A stretch of DNA of 64,000 bases, taken from NCBI GenBank assembly GCA_949825025.1, contig OX463778.1, positions 47,330,829 through 47,394,828 on the forward strand. Reading direction: 5' to 3'. Numbering within the stretch: position 1 is the stretch's first letter; each line of letters begins with the position of its first letter. The notes below the pieces were generated by a model. The model did not search any database and was not told where the DNA came from. It saw only the letters and a program-made list of their open reading frames with translations. Shown here piece after piece: positions 11,580 to 22,589 of this stretch. The translations under genes and the position numbers were made by a program. Source of the stretch: Siphlonurus alternatus (lineage: Eukaryota > Arthropoda > Insecta > Ephemeroptera > Siphlonuridae).

Positions 11580-14500
11580 CTAGAATGGCTCGTAGTTTGT
11601 GGTGACGTAGAGGATGTTGGGGGTGTTGCTGTCGGCAGATGTTGTAAGAAAGTGCTGGGTGCTGGTTTGCAGCTCCGTGGGCCTTGCAGAGTCTTCACCG
11701 CTGCTGGGAAGCTCTTTGAGTTGCAGTTCCAGAACTTCTTTTGCAGCACCCTTGGACACATCTTCCACCTGCTTCTGAAATCATTATGTCATGGCGAAAA
11801 TTTACCAAAGTAACAAAAGAAGTGTGTGTTTCAATACTTGAACTTTGCCAGGGAAATGAACTGTCAATGGTTAAATTACTCTACACAATTATTTATTATC
11901 AAATATTTTAAATAAATAAATGTTCTTTATAAAAATAATTTATTTTATTTTTAAAGCTTTCTTTGTTATCACCTTCGATCCAATTTTCGCTGTATAACAT
12001 TATAACAATTTACTAAATTGCAGGTTATAAAAAATTAATTGTTGGAATTTATTACTACTCTTTACAAGTTTTTTTTAAAAACAAAATGATGTACACTGAA
12101 TTGCATAAGAAAAACTAAGAGATAATACAGAAATATGGAAACTTTAAATTTAAGAAATTACAATTTTGATGCATTTTGTGTACTGATTTACCATTGGCTC
12201 AAGAGAAGAAAATTTGAACAGCAACAACATACCATACTAGTATGCACATTTAAAATGCTGTGATTGTTGTAATCGGTTGACATACCTTGCTAGAATTTGG
12301 CATAACTGAGAATAATGGGACCGCCACAGCTCCAGGAGGCAGAGAAGCTAAAATCTCCTCAGGCACCTGTAAATACAAACAGTTAACTTAACCAAACAGG
12401 GATGAAGTTTCAAAGTACACACCTGGACTGTGAGGGTGTTGTTATGAGAGGGCGAGTCACTGCTCTCCGTAGTTTGAATCAGTACTGTGTGTGTTTCAGT
12501 CGAGACTGCAGTGGTTGACGTCCCACACTCTTCCTCATCTTTCCAGCTGACGATTAATAAACAAATGATTAATATAAATTGAATGAAAAACAAATAACTT
12601 AAATGAAAAAAAAAAGAGAAAAAAAAGTGTTTGGTAACATAAGATTTTGGAAAAAATTTCACAGCACTTTTCAAAATATTTACAATTGCTCAAAATACAA
12701 TAATTATTGTAAGCTTTAATAAGAATTAGGTGGCTACTATAAGATGTGTAACGAGTCTAGAACAATAGAACAATTCCTTGATAATTTTGTACCTGTCTGT
12801 AAACATTAATAGAATTTAAAATTTTAGAAACATGTAATGAAATAAAAAGTAAAATACATAATTATAAATGTATTGTTGGGAGTACTGTTGGGAACGGAAC
12901 AAAAACAATTAAATAGCATACAGCATACATGACATATATAACAAAAATTTAAAAAAAAAAAAATCTTTCACTTTTTTTTTATCCCCCCCCCCCCCCTCCT
13001 TCTGGAGTGCAGGTTAGTAGGTAGGGGAGTTACCTGTGCTGTTTCATGTGGCGTCGCAGGGCATATTTGGTATTGAAGCGTTTGAGGCAACGGTGGCATG
13101 AGAAGGCATGGGGGTTCTTGTGTATGGTGAGCACGTGCTTCCGTTGCACAGACCGTGTCTTGAAGGATAGGCCACAGATCTCACAAAGGAACGAGCGAAC
13201 ATTGGAGTGGACTGCAAGATGCTCATTTAAGTGAGCCTGCAAACAAAATATTTAAACATTTTAAACAGCTTGTCTATCTATAAATTTAGGAAATAAGACA
13301 GCAAATCAATATAACTGTATTTCACACTCAAATAAATAGCATCTGCTTTTTTTTTTTTTTTTTCAATACATTGACATTTCTTGCTCGATTCAGCATATTA
13401 CAGTATATCGACTGTACAAGAAATCAACTTAATCAATTATATATAATAATTCCCATTAATGAATTTCAGTTCTCTATAAATTAAGTTCCTAGTATGTGCT
13501 AGCTCTTCTAGTTCTCACTTTCTTAACTTAATTATTAAATTTAATTTAACCTGTAAAATAAATAAACATGCCTTTTTTGTTGTCATTAAAGTTTAAGGCT
13601 CAGATCTGTACCTGAGATCGGCAGCCTTTATTACAGAAGGAGCAGCGAAATACTGCCACGGTGGGGTCAACTTCGGCGTGTGTGATGCCATGTTGTTTGA
13701 GGGCATCAGGACGTTTGAATGCCTTGCCACAGAAGTCACAGAGGTATGGACGCCGGTTCTGGTGCACGTTATTTACATGGCGCAGGTAGTGCTCCTTGCG
13801 AGTTGTTTTGTATGAACACTACACACACACATTAACACTTGTTTAACATGGATACATTATAAATAAAAGAGTATTTTCTTGTAGTTACAGACAAAAATGT
13901 TATGAAACCTTTAAATATTATATTAAAGGAAAATAAACCATACAGTATTGGTTGAGATATATGTACATATATTTTTAAAATGAAACAATTGGAATAACCA
14001 GCAAGACCTTACCAATCAAAGAGTCACAGAGGGAGAAAAATCTTACGATGATAGGTTTGCTCAAAAATTAGTTGCATTTTTTAACTAAAGAGGCAACCAT
14101 ACCCCAAATTGTAAAGAAATCAAACTAAAATACATGGATAACATAAAAGAGGCATTCAAAAATAGAGGATACCCAGACTCATTAGTACAAAAACAAATAG
14201 AGCTTTAAACAAGAACAACACAAATTACAACCACACCAAAAAAAGAAGTATCTACCCCTCTTGACACGACTTACCATCCAAGCCTAAAAAAAGAACTCAG
14301 AAACATAGTCACCATTGCACACCCTATCCTTAGCTCAGCTCCTGAAACTTTTCATTTACTAAAAAAGCCTATGACCATCTTTTTCCGTCAGCCGCCTAAT
14401 CTCAAAAGGCTCTTATCCCGAAAAGACCCCACACCTAAACCAAAACCACTCCCTCCAGGCTCCTATCAATGCAACAATCAAGGCAAGAAGGACAATAGAG

Positions 14501-15818
14501 GGCAGAAATGCCAAACGTGTGAAATACATCTCCCGAGCAAAACATTCATGAGTCCAGTAACAAACGTAACATACCTAATCAATAGTCATAATACATGCAC
14601 ATCAAGAAATGCAATTTACTTGTTACAATGTACACAAAAAATCACAGACCAAAATACAAACCAGGAGAAAGAATGTGCTGCCTTTTATGTAGGCCTAACA
14701 TCACAGGCAACTCGAGACCGCATGGATGGACACAGGTCTGATATAAAACACCACTACGTGAGCAAACCTGTGTCTGATCATGCAGCCTCACACAATGTGA
14801 ATGATTTGAACAAATGTTTTACTGTCAAAACAATTAAAACACTGCCAAGTTTAGCTACATATCCAATTTTACGTCAGTGGGAACTAGCCTATCATAATAT
14901 CCTTAAGTCCAGGCAAATAGAAGAGAAGCCTAGGGTAAATCTCAGATAACCCAATCCCAACCTCAATTGTATATATCTAGCTGTAAATATTAAAAAAAAA
15001 AAATCCCACTCAAAACTACCCCTCCAACCTCTTCCCTCCCCTCCTTTCCTCCAGCCTCTTCCCTCTTTCCAATCAGCAAGCCAACAACTCAGTTTGAATC
15101 AGTCAGTCTCTACCTTCAACTGATGAAGCATCTAGACGATGCGAAACGTCTTGAAAAAATGTAAATAATTTGTGTGAACCTGTGACCGCAAGATTTTCTC
15201 CTGCTGTAACTTTTTCGATCGGTAAGGCCTTGCTGGTTATTCCAATTTTTTTCTTTCAATAATTTATATCAACCTCAATGGTTTATTTTCCTTAAATTGA
15301 TTTGTGTGCTTTATAATACTTTTACTATACAGTATAATATAATATATTGAATGAAACAAACACATTTTTTTAATCTTAAATATTAAATATTAATATTCTA
15401 AGATTTGACCCAAGAAATTAACCTAGGGTATCAAAAGTAATAAAAAATATATACTGCACAATAATATATGTTTTGTATGTCAATAACATGTTATAGTTAC
15501 ATAAATTGCTGAAACTAAAATAGAATTCATCATTCTTAATTTAAATTTTACCTGACTCGGAGAGAGAAATTTTGTACTTCACAGTTATAATTAAAAGGAA
15601 AGTATCGTTCTCACCTGTTCACACTGGAAGTTGCGTGGGTTTTGCTGGCGTGCCCCTGCACTATGTACCTTGAGGTGTCTCTGGAAGAGGTGCATCTTTG
15701 TGGTGCTGTATGAACACTTGCCACAGCTTAGAATTTTCACTGGCTTTTCAAGGTGATTCTGTAATATGCAAGCAATGTCAGAGTTACGATTTAGGATTAT
15801 CAACTGCATTTCATTGGC

Positions 15819-15866
<48 letters not shown>

Positions 15867-18800
15867 TTAGTAGGTTTGGATTTATACACTTCACAGCTGA
15901 AATAAGTTTTGTTGTCACCAAGATAAATTGAACACTAATTTAAAATTTATTTTTTTTAATAAGAGTACCAAGAATATTAATTTGTCACTATTAAAAACAA
16001 TAACTGAATGAGACATGGAAAAAAATATACATACATGTATTATGTAAAAGTAATAACAACTTAAGATAATACATTTAAAAAAAAAATATTAAGTGTGCTT
16101 CTTTAAAAAAGAAGGGAAAAAAAAGGTTATCATAATTATTCATTTGTCTATCATTATCATTGCAAGTTCATCCTCACATGTACGGTGCATACATTCATAA
16201 AAAAAAAATAATAATAAAAAGGGACTATTTTGTTTGAAGTGACAAGTACAGGAATTATAAGTGGGAAGTGCTCACCTCCTCTTGTTCAAGATGCTTAAGT
16301 CTGCGATGACGAGAGAGGTGGCGTTCGTCATCAGTGTGATATGTGCACAAAGAGCAGCTCAGCATGGATGTGCTGTGAGTGAGCTCGTGGCGTCTCAAAT
16401 GTCCCAACCGCATCGTCGTGAAGTTACATGTGTCACATGAGTACAAGTTGGATATCTACAGTCATATTTTTATTAATCATCAAATTTTTAGTCTTTTTTT
16501 TTTTATATATAATATTTTTTCCCCCTTTTTCTTACTTCACTTACTACTACTGTATGTTAAAAGTAACCATCTTGTAAGAAAAGGAAACAAAAAAAAAAAA
16601 AAAAAAATAGTAATAATAATAAAGCAGATGTAATAAACATTAGTATCACCCTGTAGCTGATACAGGTACTAATATGTTACATTAATTTCTTAAATTATGT
16701 TATCAAACACAATAAATTGAAATCATGTGTATAATATTATACTGAATATTATATTATCGTGGTAGCATCTAAATATCCAAAATCAACTTGGTAGATTGTT
16801 GCTAAATATATGATTTCCAGTCAATATTGCATTTTGTACACTGGGGGCCAAGCTATGCCTCACATCAAACACGAGTGCCGCCAGCCAATGAAGTAGCTTA
16901 AAATCATGCAACGTTGCCAAATAGTGCAGTGCCACTATTGCTCGGCTGCAGGTGTTATACCAAAATTGCAACGTCGCACAATTTCCATTGGCTCGCGGCA
17001 TCATTTGATGAGAAGGATAGCTTGGCCTCCAGTGTATATATATATATATAATATATGTATATGTATATATATATATATACATACAAAGTACTTGAATACA
17101 ATAATACAAATCGACTTGAGATTGGATATTTAGCCACAATGTATTATGTAAATTAACTTTGGATATTTGGAGCTAATACGATGATCAATATAGTAAAACC
17201 GACCTATATACGTACTATAGATCTGGTAACAAAAACTCAAATCTTTAACAGAAACTGTGAGATGTCATGTAAAAGTGTAAGTGAGAGGCTGGCGATCAAA
17301 CAGGCTTGTTATTAATGAAACGAGGTAAAAAAAAACCCTTTACCCTTAATGGTCTTTAAACCGTTTGATCACCAGGCCCTCAAATAATCATAACTGCATT
17401 AAAAGCTGATGATATATTTATGGAGTGGGCAGAACTTACAGTTTCATGACGTTCTAGATGCCTTTGATAATGACTTTCTCTCTTAGTTTTGAATGAACAT
17501 ATATTGCAAAAGAACTTAAATGGTGCCAGCTTCTCATAGTTTTTCTTTGGTCCCTTGCAATTCTTAGTTTCAAAACATTGTTCTCCAGAGCTACTGGGTA
17601 TACTGTAGAGCTCCTCGGAGGTGAGGTCTTTCTGGCTCAGCTCGCAGGGTGCAGACTCCTCTAGGGAGATACTCAGGTGCACCTCATTTTCCTTGTTCTC
17701 TCGAGGAGGAGCTAAACCTGGCGTTGCATCCTCCTCATCTTCTTCAACTTTACCACTTTTTCGACGTCCTCTCACTAAACAATTCAATCGCTCAAAGTTA
17801 GCAGTTAACTTCTTACCTTTATTTTTATTGGGCAATGAACTCTTTTTGTAAAAGTTGTCAGTTATACACACAGTAGATTATAGAAGGAATTTACAAATTT
17901 ATTACAAATTTATTTACAAAAGTGAAGAGACAACATTATGATTTAGTACGGTGGGTAACATATTTTTACCTTGTAGCTTCTCCTTCTGTGCTTGAAGTCT
18001 TTCCTGGTGCCGAGTCCTCATGTGAGAGCCATGGGCTACTGTGACAATTCGAGGAATTGCTGAAGAATTCTCATCTTCTTTGCTGCACGCAACACTCGAC
18101 AGATGAGTCAGAGTGTCAAATGAATGTCTCGCTGCCTCTTGCTGTTTCCATGACGTCAGGTATGACTTCATGGCAGCCTGGTTATGGAAAAAATAGTTAT
18201 GGTTAGTAGAGTAAAGAGCGAGATGAGAAAATCATTCCCATGTGAATAAAGTTCATTACAATACTGTGTCAAGGTAGTGTGTTATTACAGCTATTAATTT
18301 TGACATTGAATTGAGGAATTGAAAAAAGTTGAAAATATACAGCTCCTAGGAGACTGTTAAATACAACATAAAAGCCTTTATTAGTATAATATTATTGTGC
18401 ATATTGTGTGGGTATAGGAATTGCACTTTATTGAATTACTATAATATTACGATGTTACCTGTGCCATCAAAATCTGGTTCCAAGCTCCTTGAAGGGTAAC
18501 ACATTCCATGTCATCAGCAACTTTCAAGTTCATTGAAGAGCTTAAGTCCTTGAAAAATGTATGTCTGTCCTCAGGAATCAATGATAGATACTGTACTGAT
18601 ACTGTCACTTGAGCTGTGGAAAACACCTGAAACAGCAATTGTATATATGTATGTACTGTATATAATAAAATATATTTATACTTCAATAATGTACATACAG
18701 TAAACATGTGTAGTGTGGTTTTGTGCTCTACATAGGGTGAAAACAATAGACAATAATGGTTACATTTTTTTATTTTATAATTATAAAATACATGTACTTG

Positions 18801-21051
18801 TATACATAAAATTATGCTTTTCTGATTTTTTTCAGATTTTTTGGAGTGTGGGAACTAATTTTTAAAAAATATTTATAATACCGGTATCTGAATTAGGGTG
18901 GTACTACCTGATCGGACAACCGTGACATCATCAATAGCCAATCATAGCGCGAGAAAATGGTGTCATGGTTGTCCTATCAGGTAGTGCCACCTTAATTAAG
19001 ATATTTTAAATATTTTTTAAAATTGGTTCCCGCACTCCAAAAGTCTGAAAAATTTCAGAAAAACGTAATTTTATGGGTATTATCAAATTATGAAATAAAA
19101 AAATGCAGCTATATATTTATGCATAATTATTATTATTTTCTATTGTATGCATACTGAAGCAAACTAGAAGATACATATCACGTTTTGGCAGTCAAAAATG
19201 TTAACTTTCTTGTTTCTTTCGTATCCAACTCCCGGTTCAGAAAGTTTTCCCCTATGTTCACTGTGTATTTTTTTACTAGAGTAGATACCACCAAGAGCAA
19301 TAGAAGTTACAGTACTACGGTATTCACGGGATGACAGTGATCTTTTAAGGGGAATATTGCTTATTAATTAAGGTCTAAAAGGTACCACTTGACATGCAGA
19401 AGACTTTGACAAAACAATTACCACTTGACATAAATAAGCTCTGATTCCTGTCTACTTCAACTCTATGGTGGTAAGCGGAAAAAAAAACCTCGGAAAAAAA
19501 ACCCTTGTATTAAAAAACCCTTGAAAAAAAACCCTAGGAAAAAAAACCCTTGGGGATAAAAAACCCACGGAAAAAAAACCCTTCGCTGAAGGAGCAGCCC
19601 CAAGGAGCATTCGTGGCGTATAGTAGCGCGGTAGCGAGGTTTCACGTTTTTTTTTTTTTTCCTATTTTGACAGATTATCATTATAATGTTCCAATAATAT
19701 ATATTACATAATTAAGATATCATATATCTGATTAGTCTCATTAGTCATGTTAATAATAATTATTGAATCACTTAACCTATAAGATATTATAATTTTCAAA
19801 TGTTCATTTTATGTCTATATGTTATATAATAATAATACGAGTAGGACGACGACTTTTTTTGTTTTATTACTTTTTTATTTTAATTATTTTATATCCAATA
19901 TATAATATTCGAAGTTAGAAAAAATATGTTTTTAAAAATATTTTTAACTAAAAACACAGTTGGAATTACTATACAGATAATAGTTAACTTCCACAACATC
20001 GCCGCGTAGACTTCTACATTTTGATGAGCTCCCCACACCGTGAAACCTCGCTACCGCGCTACTATGCCACGAATGCTCCTTGGGGTTGCTCCTTCAGCGA
20101 AGGGTTTTTTTTCCGTGGGTTTTTTTATCCCCGAGGGTTTTTTTTCCTAGGGTTTTTTTTCAAGGGTTTTTTTTCCGAGGGTTTTTTTTCCGCGATTCCT
20201 CTATGGTATATACGTGTATACATACATAATATACAATGCATGTATGCATACATGCATAAGCATATTTATATATAAATAGAGAAGAACGATTGAGGCACTG
20301 AATGATATACAGTATAACAGATCTTAGTTTACGTGTGGATTCGATTACGCGCGGCGGCCATCTTGGAAGTCATAACATGGCTAAGATAGGGGGCGCCAGT
20401 CGGTCTAGACGTATAGTCTAGCCATGTCAGGCGTAAACTTAGATTTGTTTTACTGTATATATGGGCAGTATGCATACCGTGATATGCATGCATATTATGC
20501 ATACTATACAGAAGTGTATGCATACAGTATATTTTATACGTATTAGTCAGCATTACTCTGTATATTGTACGTATGCATACAGTGCCATATATTATATATC
20601 ATATATACTCTAAATTGATCATTCATGTTAAAAAAATTACTAAATAAGTACAGTAAATCAAATATTTAGGAGAAGTATACTAAATACTTACATCTTCTTG
20701 AAAATCAAGGGAGTCAGTGTTATGCACATTGCTTGCGCCAGTTGCACCCGAAGGTACATTGATTAATACAGCAGACTGCTCTTGTTGGGGTCCTGCTACT
20801 ACTAGTGTTGGATCTTCTACGATATGAATGAGAACTCCTTTCTCCAGCAATAAATCATTACGAGATTCCACATTAAATCTATTACATTCATCTCCAGTAA
20901 TATTTAAAACTCCTCCTGCCAATAATTCCGTAGATGACTTAATAAGAGATATTCGCGTTCTGCACAGGTCGCTAGCTACGCAGGCTACGCTTGGTGTTTG
21001 AATTTTCATATTTTCTGAGACAGCAGTATGAACAATTGTGGATTCATCCAT
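11580..21051 (-). CDS. C2H2 zinc-finger protein, nine fingers, 11 coding exons
   Basis: In transcript order the exons are 21051-20692 (ATG), 18626-18459, 18177-17970, 17816-17440, 16455-16276, 15758-15615, 13818-13612, 13236-13034, 12546-12423, 12366-12286 and 11774-11580 (TAG). Phases agree, giving 748 residues. The first ~340 residues lack fingers and include an acidic stretch. Nine C-x2-C...H-x3-5-H fingers then run from CNICSFKTKRESHYQRHLER to CHRCLKRFNTKYALRRHMKQ; two are split across introns. The C-terminal ~130 residues are low-complexity and end ILYVTTNYEPF. Consecutive fingers suggest sequence-specific DNA binding in the nucleus, probably transcriptional regulation. No KRAB, BTB or ZAD domain was seen, and I cannot name the orthologue. 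The acceptor at 17816 is weak (see findings). TTTATT (minus AATAAA) at 11394-11399 is a plausible poly(A) signal. Confidence 0.85.
12984..12997. repeat. Poly-C tract in a zinc-finger-gene intron
   Basis: A run of about 14 C follows a T run, just past the donor of the exon ending at 13034. It is polypurine on the gene's own strand. Confidence 0.8.
14233..14949 (+). pseudogene. GIY-YIG endonuclease fragment of a Penelope-like element
   Basis: An uninterrupted frame runs from just after a TAA near 14214 to TAA at 14947-14949; the first ATG in frame is at 14371 (192 residues from there). Visible motifs are a cysteine knuckle (GQKCQTC), further cysteines at NTC and LLQC, then FYVGLTSQATRDRMDGH with the YVG, Arg and His of a degenerate GIY-YIG nuclease, and a later WE (QWELAYHN) that can supply the catalytic glutamate. 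The upstream frame reads EAFKNRGYPDSLV before the stop, typical of the linker in these elements. Without the reverse transcriptase the copy cannot be autonomous. Confidence 0.8.
15115..15155 (+). ncRNA. Hammerhead ribozyme motif (type I, minimal stem III)
   Basis: In order: stem I strand TTCAA (15115-15119), box CTGATGA (15120-15126), stem II GCATC/GATGC (15128-15132 with 15138-15142), box GAAA (15143-15146), minimal stem III ending in the cleavage triplet GTC (15148-15150), stem I partner TTGAA (15151-15155). One extra A separates the first box from stem II. Such hammerheads with very short stem III are known in Penelope-like elements and often act as dimers. Activity of this copy is untested. 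Confidence 0.75.
15822..15864. repeat. Poly-A tract
   Basis: About 43 A residues lie in the intron upstream of the exon 15758-15615 of the zinc-finger gene. It could be a retroelement tail, but no body can be recognised next to it. Confidence 0.9.
16837..17036. mobile_element. TA-flanked 195-bp MITE, family B copy 2
   Basis: Near-identical to 3938-4140, with the same CACTGGGGGCC...GGCCTCCAGTG ends and flanking TA. It lies in a zinc-finger-gene intron and is followed directly by an AT/GTAT repeat at 17036-17085. Confidence 0.8.
18747..19145. mobile_element. Fold-back element, family D copy 1
   Basis: Inverted arms pair TTTTGGAGTGTGGGAACTAA (from about 18838) with its complement near 19020-19045, and GGTGGTACTACCTGATCGG with the complement near 18980-19000. 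A diverged copy is at 60455-60815. The centre carries GTGACATCATC and ATAGCCAATCA. It lies in the first intron of the zinc-finger gene. Confidence 0.7.
19462..20205. mobile_element. Fold-back element with AAAACCC-type tandem arms
   Basis: Two arms of about 165-185 bp (about 19462-19647 and 20038-20205) are inverted copies. The outer part of each is 6-7 degenerate units of about 15 bp, consensus CGGAAAAAAAACCCTT; the inner part is unique and ends in CGCTACCGCGCTACTAT or its complement. A central 390 bp is AT-rich. It lies in the first intron of the zinc-finger gene. ORFs through the arms are artefacts. Confidence 0.75.
20308..20458. mobile_element. Small inverted-repeat element
   Basis: The left end TATACAGTATAACAGATCTT and its continuation AGTTTACG match the reverse complement of the right end (CGTAAACTTAGATTTGTTTT). 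Inner arms also pair (ACATGGCTA...TAGCCATGT). About 150 bp; MITE-like. Confidence 0.6.
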
Positions 21052-21350
21052 ATTTAATTAAACTCAACGTTGTATCTGGTATTAAATATATCTGTTATTT
21101 AGCACCATTTTTATAAATTAAACTAGAAATTACTACCCAAAACCCAAACAAAACCGAACCAAATTTCTCCCAGGATCGTCAACAAACACGAGCCAGCTGA
21201 TTCTCAAGGAGAAAAAGTGCGAAGCGGAATGCAAAAATTCCGCGAAAAATTTCACAATCACTCCGCAACGCCGCAACCACAGTACAGGAAAGATAGTAGC
21301 CAAACTCCCATACCTGCGCTACGGGGGAGCTGAAGTCAATTTTTGACACT
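21052..21350 (-). promoter_or_regulatory. Presumed 5' UTR/promoter region of the zinc-finger gene
   Basis: This non-repetitive stretch upstream of the ATG is locally richer in CG dinucleotides than its surroundings (CGCGAAAAATT, CCGCAACGCCGCAACC). No clear TATA or initiator could be assigned, so this is positional inference. Confidence 0.35.
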
Positions 21351-21781
21351 TTTTGAATATTGGGTTAAGAGCTTACTTTTTTTTTGTAAAAAATACTAGA
21401 TTTTTTTTCTAATATTTTAGTGAAAGTTCCACTGTGCTAGCTTTAATAATTTCCGAGTTAGAGCAGATTATAGTTGATTCTCCTATACCATAACATTGCA
21501 GGATGCCCCATTTGGTCGTGCCCCTTTCCTATGATTTTAACATTGCGGCGGACAAACATGCCGTTGACGCGAGCAGTTTTCGACTTCGATTCTAACATAC
21601 GACTTTCTCTACTATCTTCTCTATACTGTGGCCGCAACACTTTTGCAAAAAAATCAAGCTCCACTTTTGATTTTCTTAAACACGGCGGTACATTTGTTGC
21701 GGCATATTTTTGCAAAAGAATCAGACTATGTGAAAAAGGAACTTTACCTATAGGTTATATACATACAAAATCCTTATTTAA

Positions 21782-22143
21782 TTAAGGGTAAGGTAACGCC
21801 ACCAATGTTAAAAAAAATCCCTCTCACAAAAATTCTGAAAAAAATTTAAAATGTTCTCCTCTACACCCCCTATCAGTATAGCTAAAATATCAGGTATACA
21901 AATACGATCTAGTTTTTGAGTTATGAATTTTTAAAGTTGACTACTTTAACATGGAGAAATGAAACTCCCATGTTAAATTGGTCAACTTTAAAAATTCATA
22001 ACTCAAAAACTAGATTGTATTTGTATACCTGATATTTTAGCTACTGATAGGGGGTGCAATGTAGAGGAGAACATTTTAAATTTTTTTCAGAATTTTTGTG
22101 AGAGGGATTTTTTTTAACATTGGTGGCGTTACCTTACCCTTAA
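21782..22143. mobile_element. TTAA-flanked palindromic MITE, family A copy 2
   Basis: TTAA at 21782-21785 and 22140-22143 flank a near-perfect inverted repeat with the same ends as 3336-3690. It lies upstream of the zinc-finger gene and interrupts another dispersed sequence, CATACAAAATCCTTA, which also occurs near 45321-45336. Confidence 0.85.
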
Positions 22144-22149
22144 CAAGGA

Positions 22150-22290
22150 GGATCCGATATATATGCCTCATTGAGCTCTATACAAGGCTAGAGGGCTAAT
22201 CAGCTGTTTTAGGCGCGCACGGCGTCTGGGAGGAAAGTGGGTGGTGGTCGGTGCTATCGAATGCCTGGTTGACCAACCTAAGAAAGGTTA
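22150..22290 (+). repeat. Dispersed repeat, inverted partner of 29935-30085
   Basis: ATTGAGCTCTATACAAGGCT (22169 onward), AGAGGG and a later GGAGGAAAGTGGGTGG segment occur in reverse complement, in the same order, at about 29940-30080. The words CCACCCACTTCCTCC recur near 45262-45276. The family is unrecognised. Confidence 0.6.
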
Positions 22291-22589
22291 AAAAAAATAC
22301 TAAATCTTAGTAAAATTTCTAAACTATTTTTCTAGGAATTTTTTTTAGTCACGAAAATTTTAAAATTGTTAGCATCGAACATAGAGGCGAATACAAATTA
22401 AATTACCGAAACATTTTTATATTTAAAACACTACTAATAAGTAAATTTAATCGTAATGAATAATGTTGTTCTATGTACGTAATATTAGAAAGGCTTTTAT
22501 TTAAGTTATATATTTTATTTTCTATTTATATTGAAATGAAAAAATTGTCTCTCATTGCAAATGTGAAATAAAATATTATATATTATATG

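Larger units (their letters stand above)
13930..15292 (+). mobile_element. Penelope-like retroelement, 5'-truncated, with inverted terminal segment
   Basis: The element lies opposite to the zinc-finger gene, in the intron between exons 15758-15615 and 13818-13612. It contains remnants of coding sequence (about 14100-14220, ending in a TAA), a GIY-YIG endonuclease ORF to 14949, a pyrimidine-rich 3' UTR, a hammerhead-ribozyme motif (15115-15155) and an end with GGTAAGGCCTTGCTGGTTAT. The first ~80 bp (13936-14016) are the reverse complement of that end (about 15222-15292). GIY-YIG linkage, hammerheads and inverted partial copies are known traits of Penelope-like elements. The reverse-transcriptase region is absent. 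Confidence 0.85.

Noticed and set aside
14371..14949. GIY-YIG ORF as a host gene
   Set aside because: The linked hammerhead, upstream stop, inverted end and cysteine linker identify a Penelope-like element fragment.
16906..17133. Possible exon over the MITE and GTAT repeat
   Set aside because: Covers a mobile element and a microsatellite; no splice-consistent frame.
19470..19590. Telomeric repeat array
   Set aside because: The units are about 15 bp, irregular and present as inverted arms; they do not match TTAGG-type arrays.
19463..19681. ORF with GFFFLGFFFKG repeats (and 20021-20275)
   Set aside because: Reading of the AAAACCC fold-back arms; symmetrical on both arms, so not coding.
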